Shown in pieces: positions 7,001 to 14,210 of a DNA stretch of 35,462 nt (positions are counted from its first letter, which is position 1; each line of letters starts with the position of its first letter). The position numbers and the translations under genes are program-made. Source of the DNA: SFLA01 sp045595785 (GTDB taxonomy: Bacteria > Bacillota > Clostridia > Oscillospirales > CAG-382); the NCBI GenBank assembly GCA_045595785.1, contig JAZOBE010000019.1, positions 1-35,462 of the forward strand. The letters are read 5' to 3'. The notes below the pieces were generated by a model. That model ran no database searches and was not told the DNA's origin. It was given only the letters and a program-made list of their open reading frames with translations.

Positions 7001-9214
7001 TTGAAAACCGAAACTTATATAATCACGGGCATGCATTGTGCGGCTTGTTCCGGTGCTGTGCAGAGAGTAGTGCACCGTTTGAGCGGTGTAAATGAGTGCG
7101 AGGTCAATCTTATGACCGAGAAAATGACTGTCACTTACGATGAGTCGGTAATCGGTCTTTCGGATTTTGAGCGTGTTATAACCAAAGCAGGGTTTGGTAT
7201 CCGTGAGGATATTCCCATTACCGAAAAGGTGGCGGAAGAAAAAGAGAAAAAGCCTTACGGACTTATAGCCGCAGGTGTCTTGAGCCTGCTTTTACTGTAC
7301 GTTTCAATGGGTCAGATGTTCTTTTCATCCATTCCTGTACCGAAGTTTTGTCATATGGAGCAGTCTCCGTTGGGATTTGCAATAACACAAATAGTCCTTT
7401 GCGTTCCCGTAATGATTATCGGTTATAAGTTTTTTACCGTTGGATATTCGACTTTGTTCCGCGGTAATCCAAATATGGATACTCTGGTGGCTGTCGGCTC
7501 TACCGCTTCATTTGTTTACAGTATAGTCCAGACCTTTAACGTGGCAAATGATTCCCACGCGGTACACAATCTTTATTTTGAGTCTGTTGCGGTTGTAATC
7601 ACCCTTGTAATGCTGGGTAAATATTTCGAATCCCGCAGTAAACGCAAGACCGCAGGTGCTATCAAAAAGCTAATGGCGCTTACGCCTGATATTTCTCATC
7701 TTTGTACAGGCGAAGTTGTTACAGATATTCCCACGGCTACCGTCCGTACAGATGATATTTTGCTCGTAAGGGCAGGGGAAAAGTTCCCCGTTGATGGTAT
7801 CGTTGTAAATGGAAATGGCAGCGTTGATGAATCTATGTTGACCGGTGAGAGTATGCCCGTCACCAAAAAAGAGGGCGACGAGGTTACTGGCGGCAGCCTG
7901 AATCTTAATGGTGCGCTGTATATTAAAGCGACCCGCGTCGGCGCAGACACCGTTTTAGCCGGAATTATTGCTTTTGTTGAGAATGCGCAGAGCAAGAAGG
8001 CTCCCGTTTCAAAAATGGCAGACAAGGTGGCGGCTGTTTTTGTTCCCACTGTAATGTCTATAGCAGTTCTTTCGGCGGCGATTTGGCTTATTGCAGGTGA
8101 GGATTTTTCCTTTGCCGTGCGTATTTTTACCGCAGTTCTGGTTATTGCCTGCCCTTGCGCCTTGGGACTCGCCACGCCCACCGCGGTTATGGTAGGCACG
8201 GGCCTGGGTGCCACAAACGGAATACTCATTAAAAGTGGTGAGGCGCTGGAGACCACCCATAATATAAAGGTGGCAGTGTTTGATAAGACAGGCACGGTTA
8301 CTGTCGGCAAGCCTACCGTTACCGATATTTTTGCCGACGATGAAGAAAACACCATTCTTCTTGCCGCCGTCTGCGAATCCGCTTCGGTTCATCCTATTGC
8401 GGATGCGATACGAGAATATGCAAAGAGTAAAGATATAACCGTACCTTCACCCGAATATTCCGAGAATATCTCGGGTAAGGGCGTTGCCTGCGTATACAAC
8501 GGCATGAATGTATACGTCGGCAAAAAAGAGCTTCTTGAGGAAAGGGGAATCTCTGTTTTGCCTCAATACCTTTCGGAAGCTGACCGCCTTGCCGGCCAAG
8601 GAAAAACGGTAATGTATGTCGGTGCCGATAACAAGGTGCTGGGTGTTATTGCCGTAGCAGACCGTATAAAGGAAACTTCTGCAGATGCATTCAAGCGTCT
8701 TTCGGATATGGGAATAAAAACCGTGCTTCTTTCAGGCGATAACAAGGTGAGTGCAGGCTACGTGGGCTCCCTGCTGGGCGCTGACAAGGTCTATGCTGAG
8801 GTTTTGCCCGAAGGAAAGGCAGACGTCATATCGCAGCTTAAAACCGAATACGGTGCCGTTATGATGGTTGGAGACGGGGTCAACGATGCACCTGCTTTGG
8901 CGGCGGCTGATATAGGCTGTGCGGTTGGAAGCGGAAGCGATATTGCTATTGACAGCGCGGATATAGTTTTGATGAAAAACGATCCCGTTGACGTTGCCCG
9001 TGCAGTACGGCTCAGTAAGAAAACCATGCGCACAATAAAGCAAAATCTCTTCTGGGCATTTTGTTATAACGTGATATGCATTCCTGTAGCCGCAGGACTT
9101 CTGCATATTTTCGGCGGTCCCTTGCTTAACCCCATGCTTGCAGGTCTGGCGATGTCTTTCAGTTCCGTAAGCGTAGTTACCAACGCCTTGAGATTGAGAG
9201 GAGAAAAGCTGTGA
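7001..9214 (+). CDS. copA: copper-translocating P-type ATPase
   Basis: A 737-aa P1B-1 ATPase that exports Cu(I) from the cytoplasm using ATP. It has one N-terminal heavy-metal-associated domain (GMHCAAC, C13 and C16), paired transmembrane helices, actuator motif LTGESMP, the intramembrane copper site CPC (C384-P385-C386), phosphorylation motif DKTGT (D428), the SVHPIA nucleotide-binding HP motif, and the hinge GDGVND (624-629). The last helices contain YN (FCYNVICIP) and MxxSS (MSFSSVSV), the Cu(I) signature. AGAGGTGA sits 5-7 nt before TTG 7001, so I prefer it to the in-frame GTG at 6992, which lies inside that ribosome site. It is the first gene of the copA-csoR-copZ operon, and its stop overlaps the csoR start by 4 nt. 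Confidence 0.97.
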   Translation: MKTETYIITGMHCAACSGAVQRVVHRLSGVNECEVNLMTEKMTVTYDESVIGLSDFERVITKAGFGIREDIPITEKVAEEKEKKPYGLIAAGVLSLLLLYVSMGQMFFSSIPVPKFCHMEQSPLGFAITQIVLCVPVMIIGYKFFTVGYSTLFRGNPNMDTLVAVGSTASFVYSIVQTFNVANDSHAVHNLYFESVAVVITLVMLGKYFESRSKRKTAGAIKKLMALTPDISHLCTGEVVTDIPTATVRTDDILLVRAGEKFPVDGIVVNGNGSVDESMLTGESMPVTKKEGDEVTGGSLNLNGALYIKATRVGADTVLAGIIAFVENAQSKKAPVSKMADKVAAVFVPTVMSIAVLSAAIWLIAGEDFSFAVRIFTAVLVIACPCALGLATPTAVMVGTGLGATNGILIKSGEALETTHNIKVAVFDKTGTVTVGKPTVTDIFADDEENTILLAAVCESASVHPIADAIREYAKSKDITVPSPEYSENISGKGVACVYNGMNVYVGKKELLEERGISVLPQYLSEADRLAGQGKTVMYVGADNKVLGVIAVADRIKETSADAFKRLSDMGIKTVLLSGDNKVSAGYVGSLLGADKVYAEVLPEGKADVISQLKTEYGAVMMVGDGVNDAPALAAADIGCAVGSGSDIAIDSADIVLMKNDPVDVARAVRLSKKTMRTIKQNLFWAFCYNVICIPVAAGLLHIFGGPLLNPMLAGLAMSFSSVSVVTNALRLRGEKL

Positions 9215-9501
9215 AAGCATGCTGTAATAAAAAAAAGCACCGTTCCCCTCAGGAAGTTAAAGCGCTTATAAATCGCCTTAACCGTATTGAGGGACAGATA
9301 CGCGGTATTAAAAGCATGGTTGAAAACGATGAATATTGTATTGATATTCTGGACCAGATAGCCGCCTCCCGCGCAGCGCTGGGCTCTCTGGCAAATCTTT
9401 TGCTTGAGGACCACCTTCGCACCTGCGTGGCAGAGGGAATAAAAAACGGAGACGAGGAAATAGTCTCCGAGCTCACAAAAACAATTAAGAAAATAATATA
9501 A
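9211..9501 (+). CDS. csoR: copper-sensing transcriptional repressor CsoR
   Basis: A 96-aa all-helical CsoR/RcnR-family repressor that leaves DNA when it binds Cu(I). The copper ligands are C43 (DEYC), H68 and C72 (EDHLRTC), with the 25 and 4 residue spacing of characterised CsoR proteins. The N-terminus has extra C4, C5 and basic residues. The RLNRIEGQIRGIKSM helix is the family hallmark. It starts at a GTG inside the copA stop (GTGA), with GAGAGGAG upstream. Its probable target is the palindrome at 6957-6977. Confidence 0.95.
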   Translation: MKACCNKKKHRSPQEVKALINRLNRIEGQIRGIKSMVENDEYCIDILDQIAASRAALGSLANLLLEDHLRTCVAEGIKNGDEEIVSELTKTIKKII

Positions 9502-9515
9502 AAGGAGATATAAAA

Positions 9516-9710
9516 ATGAACAAGATCTTTGTGCCCGATATGCACTGCGAAAACTGCGTAAGAAGAATTACCGCCGCTCTCACGGAGGCAGGCATTGATG
9601 CAACCGTTGACCTTAAAACTCAGACAGTAACCGTTAACGGATGTACACACTGCCTGGAAAAGGCAAAGAACGAGATATACGATCTCGGCTTTACTCCCGA
9701 AATTAAGTAA
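9516..9710 (+). CDS. copZ: copper chaperone CopZ (heavy-metal-associated domain)
   Basis: A 64-aa single HMA domain that carries Cu(I) in the cytoplasm and hands it to CopA. The metal site is MHCENC (C11, C14). A second group, GCTHC (C43, H45, C46), is unusual for CopZ and could add a metal ligand or redox pair. The fold pattern (beta strand, MHCxxC loop, helix, DATVDLKTQTVTV strands, helix) is intact. GGAG precedes the ATG. A strong terminator follows 3 nt after the stop, closing the copper operon. Confidence 0.92.
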   Translation: MNKIFVPDMHCENCVRRITAALTEAGIDATVDLKTQTVTVNGCTHCLEKAKNEIYDLGFTPEIK

Positions 9711-9713
9711 AAC

Positions 9714-9751
9714 AAATTCCCATAGGCGTCTTCAGCCTATGGGAATTTTTT
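9714..9751 (+). terminator. terminator of the copper operon
   Basis: AAATTCCCATAGGC (9714-9727) pairs perfectly with GCCTATGGGAATTT (9735-9748) around GTCTTCA, followed by a T run. It can also serve the reverse gene ending at 9774. Confidence 0.93.
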
Positions 9752-9773
9752 GTAGGGATTATTGAAGGTGTTT

Positions 9774-11318
9774 TTAGATATTAATAAATGCGCCTTCTGG
9801 TCCGTTAAAGGTGCCGCCGTACTTAAGCCATCCGTCGGCGATCGCTTGCTCAATTACATATCCCCGCGAGATCATAGGGGCATTTGTTATAAGCTCTCCC
9901 ATTTCGGAAATAAGCGTATCGATCTTTTTGTGTAATGCTTCGTTACTGCTTCTTTGACCGCGGCATTTAAATACGACAACGTTTGGCTTGATTATCCCGT
10001 TTTCTTCTTTTATATATCCGTATTCCGTCAGCTTTTTGATATAATCGCTTTCTGCGGCTTCAGCTTTTTCGGAGGCTACAAGCCAAAGATTATATGCCTC
10101 GTTCCAATTGAGGTGTTCGGGCGTTTTTGAATAATGATTCCCGATATAAAACTTACATTGACCGAAATGGATATCTTTTTTTACTTCGCTTTCGTCGTGA
10201 GATAACCAACCGTGCATTCCCACAAAGGGAGGCTCCTCCCAATCGGTCAGCTCATATCCGGTAAGTACCCATTTGCCGTCATCGGGGCGGTCGGGATACT
10301 CTTCATAATCTTCGCGGGCATCAGGGGTTTTGCATCTCCATTTAACAAAATCAAAAGTTTTTGTCAACAGCGCCCACTTGGCAGTTTCGTAGCCTACGTA
10401 TTCAGCGTTTACCTCGCTTCCGTCTTCTGACATGTATGCGTCTATCAGTTGGCAAAGCTTATCAGTCAGTGGCTTTTGTATTTTTCTGTTGGCATCGTGC
10501 TCTGCACGCTGTTCCTCGCGGCTGATTATCTTAAAATCGGTTTCATACTTGTTTCCGCTTTTTCTTAAAAGCTGTTCTCTTACAAGATACTCCAGTATAT
10601 CCTCCATATAGGGAAGGGCAACACCGAGTTCAAGGGATAATTCCTCAGCTGTCTCGGGGTTTTCGTAGGCTTCAAGGAAAATATTCATATACAAAAGCCT
10701 TGAAATTATAGACCAGGGCTGTCCCATGGTGCCGTCTTTTCCGTTCATTACAAAAGAAACCTGCTCGGGGTTATAGCTTCTTTTTCCAAATTCTCTTGCC
10801 ATATACATACCTTCTTTCAAAATGTTTCTGGCGCGGTGCAGACGCTGCTGTACCGCATCCGAAGAAAGGTTGAGTGCAGACGCTATCTCACGGACTTTTT
10901 TACCCTTTATATAATAAGCGACAACGATTTCGCGGTATTCTTTTCTGATAAACGCCAGCTCCCGCCGAAGCAGTGTTAAATTTTCACTGCGTATCATTTC
11001 AACAGCTATATCTGTGCTGTCATCGCTTATTTCATAGTCACCGATATCATATCCGCTCACCGTTTGATGGCGTTTATGCTTTTCATCAGCCCAAAGCGCA
11101 TATCTGTTTCGCGCTATCTGCCATACCCACGCCGAAAAGCTTGTGGGAATAGTCCCTTTTTTTAACGCTGTTACAACATTCAGCGCAATGTCTTGAGTAA
11201 GCTCCTCCGCTTCCTCCGCTTTTCCGGTTTTCTTTAAGCAGAAATAATACAGCTTTTCCATATAATTATCGGTGAAATTGGTGATAAGCCGTATATACAT
11301 AGTCTTTGTATCGTTCAC
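9774..11318 (-). CDS. ECF-type RNA polymerase sigma factor with long C-terminal extension
   Basis: A 514-aa protein. Residues about 15-80 form sigma region 2 (EKLYYFCLKKTGKAEEAEELTQD, then SFSAWVWQIARNRY), and about 115-168 form region 4 (REYREIVVAYYIKGKKVREIASALNLSSDAVQQRLHRAR split over the two helices of the helix-turn-helix). Typical ECF factors end near residue 190. Here about 345 residues follow: a winged-helix-like part (residues 205-262: PETAEELSLELGVALPYMEDILEYLV, then a KSGNKYET wing) and an unrecognised region rich in Trp and Tyr. No anti-sigma gene is adjacent, so the extension may be the built-in sensor. It starts at GTG 11318 with AAAGGAGG upstream. Confidence 0.85.
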   Translation of the reverse strand: MNDTKTMYIRLITNFTDNYMEKLYYFCLKKTGKAEEAEELTQDIALNVVTALKKGTIPTSFSAWVWQIARNRYALWADEKHKRHQTVSGYDIGDYEISDDSTDIAVEMIRSENLTLLRRELAFIRKEYREIVVAYYIKGKKVREIASALNLSSDAVQQRLHRARNILKEGMYMAREFGKRSYNPEQVSFVMNGKDGTMGQPWSIISRLLYMNIFLEAYENPETAEELSLELGVALPYMEDILEYLVREQLLRKSGNKYETDFKIISREEQRAEHDANRKIQKPLTDKLCQLIDAYMSEDGSEVNAEYVGYETAKWALLTKTFDFVKWRCKTPDAREDYEEYPDRPDDGKWVLTGYELTDWEEPPFVGMHGWLSHDESEVKKDIHFGQCKFYIGNHYSKTPEHLNWNEAYNLWLVASEKAEAAESDYIKKLTEYGYIKEENGIIKPNVVVFKCRGQRSSNEALHKKIDTLISEMGELITNAPMISRGYVIEQAIADGWLKYGGTFNGPEGAFINI

Positions 11319-11340
11319 TTGTCCGCCTCCTTTCGCTAAT

Positions 11341-11370
11341 ATAGTAAGCAGTAAACCAAAATGCTGACAA
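11341..11370 (-). promoter_or_regulatory. possible promoter of the sigma-factor gene
   Basis: On the reverse strand TTGTCA (11365-11370) and TACTAT (11341-11346) are separated by 18 bp, about 20 bp upstream of the start codon. This is a moderate match; no separate ECF-type promoter was recognisable. Confidence 0.45.
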
Positions 11371-11416
11371 AGTTTTTTTAATTATATCACACTAAACAGG
11401 TTTTACATCATTTTTA

Positions 11417-11445
11417 TTGACGGATTTTCCTTTTTGATGTATATT
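11417..11445 (+). promoter_or_regulatory. sigma-A promoter of the 11477 gene
   Basis: TTGACG (11417-11422), a 17-bp spacer and TATATT (11440-11445), followed by GGAGAGG and the ATG at 11477. Confidence 0.65.
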
Positions 11446-11476
11446 ATAACTGATAATAACTACGGAGAGGCAAAAT

Positions 11477-14164
11477 ATGAAAAAGATACTTTGTTTTTTA
11501 CTTGCTGTGGCAACTCTTATGCCCCTTGCGGTTTCCTGCGCAGATGGCGGGGAAACAAGCAAGGAAGAAAGCAAAGATACCGTTTCGGAGGTGTCCGAAG
11601 CTTCACCTGTATCGGTAATAAATTTGGCACAAAACAATATTGAAATTCCGGACGTTAATATAAACGTTGACAGCATTACCGAGGATGGGTATTATTTATA
11701 TACGCACGAGTTCCTTGGTGCTGTTACACCGCAAACGACCCTTGTCCGCAGAGATATAACTGTAATTGAGGGATATGTTGCCGCTGTAGGCGAGGAGAAT
11801 AAAAGCACCTTTGTTCCCGATGAAAACGGAGTTACTCTTGTTTGCGTCGGTGAAGATGCTGTTTCCTTTGCAGGTGAGGTACAAGTGGGTGTTTCCGTTG
11901 AAATGGATAATATAACTCTACAGCACCTTTCTGCATATTACGCTGTTGTCGGTGACGTTGTAATAACCGTTGACTTGACCGACGGTATCCGTGCGCCTGA
12001 GGGCGTGTGTGCTGTGTACACACCGGATTTCGGCAAGACTACAGCCACCAATATTTACGGAGCAGAGCTTACCGTAGTTGATGGCAAGGTAACCAAGGTG
12101 GTTGTCGGACAGGGCGACAGCGAGATTCCTGAAAACGGATACGTTATCAGCATTCATAAGGATCACAAAGCATATTACCGTGCTATCCGCACCAAGGTAG
12201 GTACCGAGGCACAGCTGTTTACTGACGGGCCTGCTTATTCCGTTACTGTTATCCCTTATAACGCTGTAAACGGCGTGCGCGGTGAAAACCAGGTTATCGT
12301 TTACAAAAACGTGGCTTCCACTCAGACAAATATGTACGGCTATGAGATATCCGTGGATAAGGACGGATTTTCCGTTGAAGAAGGCTATCAGGGTAATATC
12401 AAGGTTCCTGCAGGAGGCTTTGCGGTTTCCGCCCACGGTACAGCCGTAAAGGCGCTTGAGGATGCGTATACAAGAGGTCAAACGGTAAAGCTTGATACTG
12501 CCAACAAGCGTATAATAATAATCAATACTCCCGAGCTTTGTGTGAATTTGGCGTCCGATATGCTTAATGAGGTCCTTCAAAGCTTTGAACAGGCAAAAAA
12601 GGAATATCTGAGTATCGCATATTCGGATATTTCCGCAAGTGCGGACGAGCTTAAGAACCGTCTTGAAACGGCAGAAAAGTCAATCCTTGACGGCGATATG
12701 ACCTCCGCTCGTGATATCTGTGCAGAGGTATACCGCGAGGCAGAGGTGCTGAATTACGCATGTATCGAAAGCAGACCTGCACAAAACCGCGCAATGTGGT
12801 ACCGCGCCAATGAAAAGAGTGATGACGAGGTCCGCGCTACAATTGAAAAACTGGTTTCCTTTAACGTGAATACGCTTTATCTTGAAACCTTTTACGACGG
12901 ATATTTTATAGGTTATATTGACGTTGACGGTGTGGAGCATGCCGCCGCAAACGGCAGTTACGATGCACTTGAGGGCTTTGTCCGTATCGGACACGAATAC
13001 GGTATCGAGGTGCACGCTTGGTGCGAAAACTTCTTTACGGGATACCTTAATAAGGATGGCACTTTATCCAGTAACGCACTTAAAAAATACAGCGATAAGC
13101 TTCTTAAGGATTCACAAGGTAACGAATTTTACTATTATAATGAAATTGCAACCTTTGTGTTCCTTAACCCCAACGACCGTGAATGCCGTGATTTCGTGCT
13201 TGACGTATACCGTAAAATGATCGAGAAATATGATATTGACGGCTTACATCTTGACTATATCCGCTTTCCGGAGCTGAATTACGGAAAGTATGATTATGGA
13301 TATAACGAAGACATTATCGAAGCTTTCCGTACTGAAACGGGAATTACCGCAGATCCTCGGGGATTTACCGATGGAAGCAAAAACAAAAAAGCATGGGTGG
13401 AATTCCGTTGCGGAATAATCTCCTCTTTTGTTGGCGAGGTCTACGATATGATATGCGACACCGACCCCGACACTTGGCTTTCCTGCGCTATTTATCCCGA
13501 CCGTTCCTATGCCGTTAATTCTATATTCCAGGATGTAAAGACTTGGGTGGATAACGGTTGGATAGACGAAGTGTTCTCCATGACCTACAGCGGAGACACC
13601 GAATTCGTATATAACAACGCCAAAATGTATGCGGATATCTGCCGCGATAAGTGCTTCTATTCTACGGGACTTGCCGCATTTATGGATACCTCACGTCTTA
13701 ACTTCGCATATCAGCTTACCGATTCCGCCAAAGCCGGCGCAGACGGTATTGCCGTGTTTGCGTTGTCCAATATTTCTCCCGATACGTATCAGTATCAGAT
13801 CACGTTGGGCGGCTTCAGAGATGCTTCCACACAGCTTTATCTTTGCGGAGATACTGTAAAAGCACAGCTTGATCTTATTTTGGCTCTTCTTGATAATTCT
13901 GCCATTCTTTTCCCTCAGTTGACGGATAAAGATAAGCAGACCCTGATTGCGGAAATAGATAAAATATATGCTTCCGCTGTTTTGCCCGATTCCGCTTCCG
14001 AAAAGGTTGCGTATTGCCGGGATACCGTAAAACAGCTTGACGCTTTGAAGGAAACCGTGGAAAGCATACTGCCTGAAGCAAGTGCTTCTGTCAACCAAGA
14101 AATAGACGATCTTATCCGCTGGCTGGAAATAACCGCAAACCGAACCCAGTCAAAGAACAAATAG
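11477..14164 (+). CDS. secreted GHL10-type glycoside-hydrolase-like lipoprotein
   Basis: An 895-aa exported protein. The lipoprotein signal peptide ends at C21 (LAVSC), followed by a Ser/Glu-rich linker. Residues about 140-360 hold two related modules (YGAELTV...IPENGYVIS and YGYEISV...VPAGGFAVSAHG). After a helical linker, the catalytic-type TIM barrel runs from about 437 (NRAMWYRANEKSDDEV) to 760. It includes LYLETFYDGY, EVHAWCENFF and the family signature DGLHLDYIRFP near 588, then WLSCAIYPD. These are hallmarks of the GHL10/DUF187 (PF02638) group acting on extracellular or cell-wall glycans, though the substrate is unknown. The C-terminal 130 residues are helical. It is convergent with a paralogue at 14211-16568. 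Confidence 0.88.
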   Translation: MKKILCFLLAVATLMPLAVSCADGGETSKEESKDTVSEVSEASPVSVINLAQNNIEIPDVNINVDSITEDGYYLYTHEFLGAVTPQTTLVRRDITVIEGYVAAVGEENKSTFVPDENGVTLVCVGEDAVSFAGEVQVGVSVEMDNITLQHLSAYYAVVGDVVITVDLTDGIRAPEGVCAVYTPDFGKTTATNIYGAELTVVDGKVTKVVVGQGDSEIPENGYVISIHKDHKAYYRAIRTKVGTEAQLFTDGPAYSVTVIPYNAVNGVRGENQVIVYKNVASTQTNMYGYEISVDKDGFSVEEGYQGNIKVPAGGFAVSAHGTAVKALEDAYTRGQTVKLDTANKRIIIINTPELCVNLASDMLNEVLQSFEQAKKEYLSIAYSDISASADELKNRLETAEKSILDGDMTSARDICAEVYREAEVLNYACIESRPAQNRAMWYRANEKSDDEVRATIEKLVSFNVNTLYLETFYDGYFIGYIDVDGVEHAAANGSYDALEGFVRIGHEYGIEVHAWCENFFTGYLNKDGTLSSNALKKYSDKLLKDSQGNEFYYYNEIATFVFLNPNDRECRDFVLDVYRKMIEKYDIDGLHLDYIRFPELNYGKYDYGYNEDIIEAFRTETGITADPRGFTDGSKNKKAWVEFRCGIISSFVGEVYDMICDTDPDTWLSCAIYPDRSYAVNSIFQDVKTWVDNGWIDEVFSMTYSGDTEFVYNNAKMYADICRDKCFYSTGLAAFMDTSRLNFAYQLTDSAKAGADGIAVFALSNISPDTYQYQITLGGFRDASTQLYLCGDTVKAQLDLILALLDNSAILFPQLTDKDKQTLIAEIDKIYASAVLPDSASEKVAYCRDTVKQLDALKETVESILPEASASVNQEIDDLIRWLEITANRTQSKNK

Positions 14165-14173
14165 CAAAAGCAA

Positions 14174-14204
14174 ACACCCTGCGTTATATTATAACGCAGG
14201 GTGT
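14174..14204. terminator. bidirectional terminator between the two GHL10 genes
   Basis: ACACCCTGCGTTAT (14174-14187) is the perfect complement of ATAACGCAGGGTGT (14191-14204) with 3 central bases. It lies between two convergent genes, 10 and 7 nt from their stops. The T tracts on either side are short and interrupted. Confidence 0.85.
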
Positions 14205-14210
14205 ATTTGT

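Noticed and set aside
7696..8355. 219-codon reverse-strand open frame inside copA
   Set aside because: It is antisense to a fully conserved P-type ATPase; its composition (Ser/Thr/Pro/Val rich) is that of a complementary-strand shadow, and it has no ribosome site.
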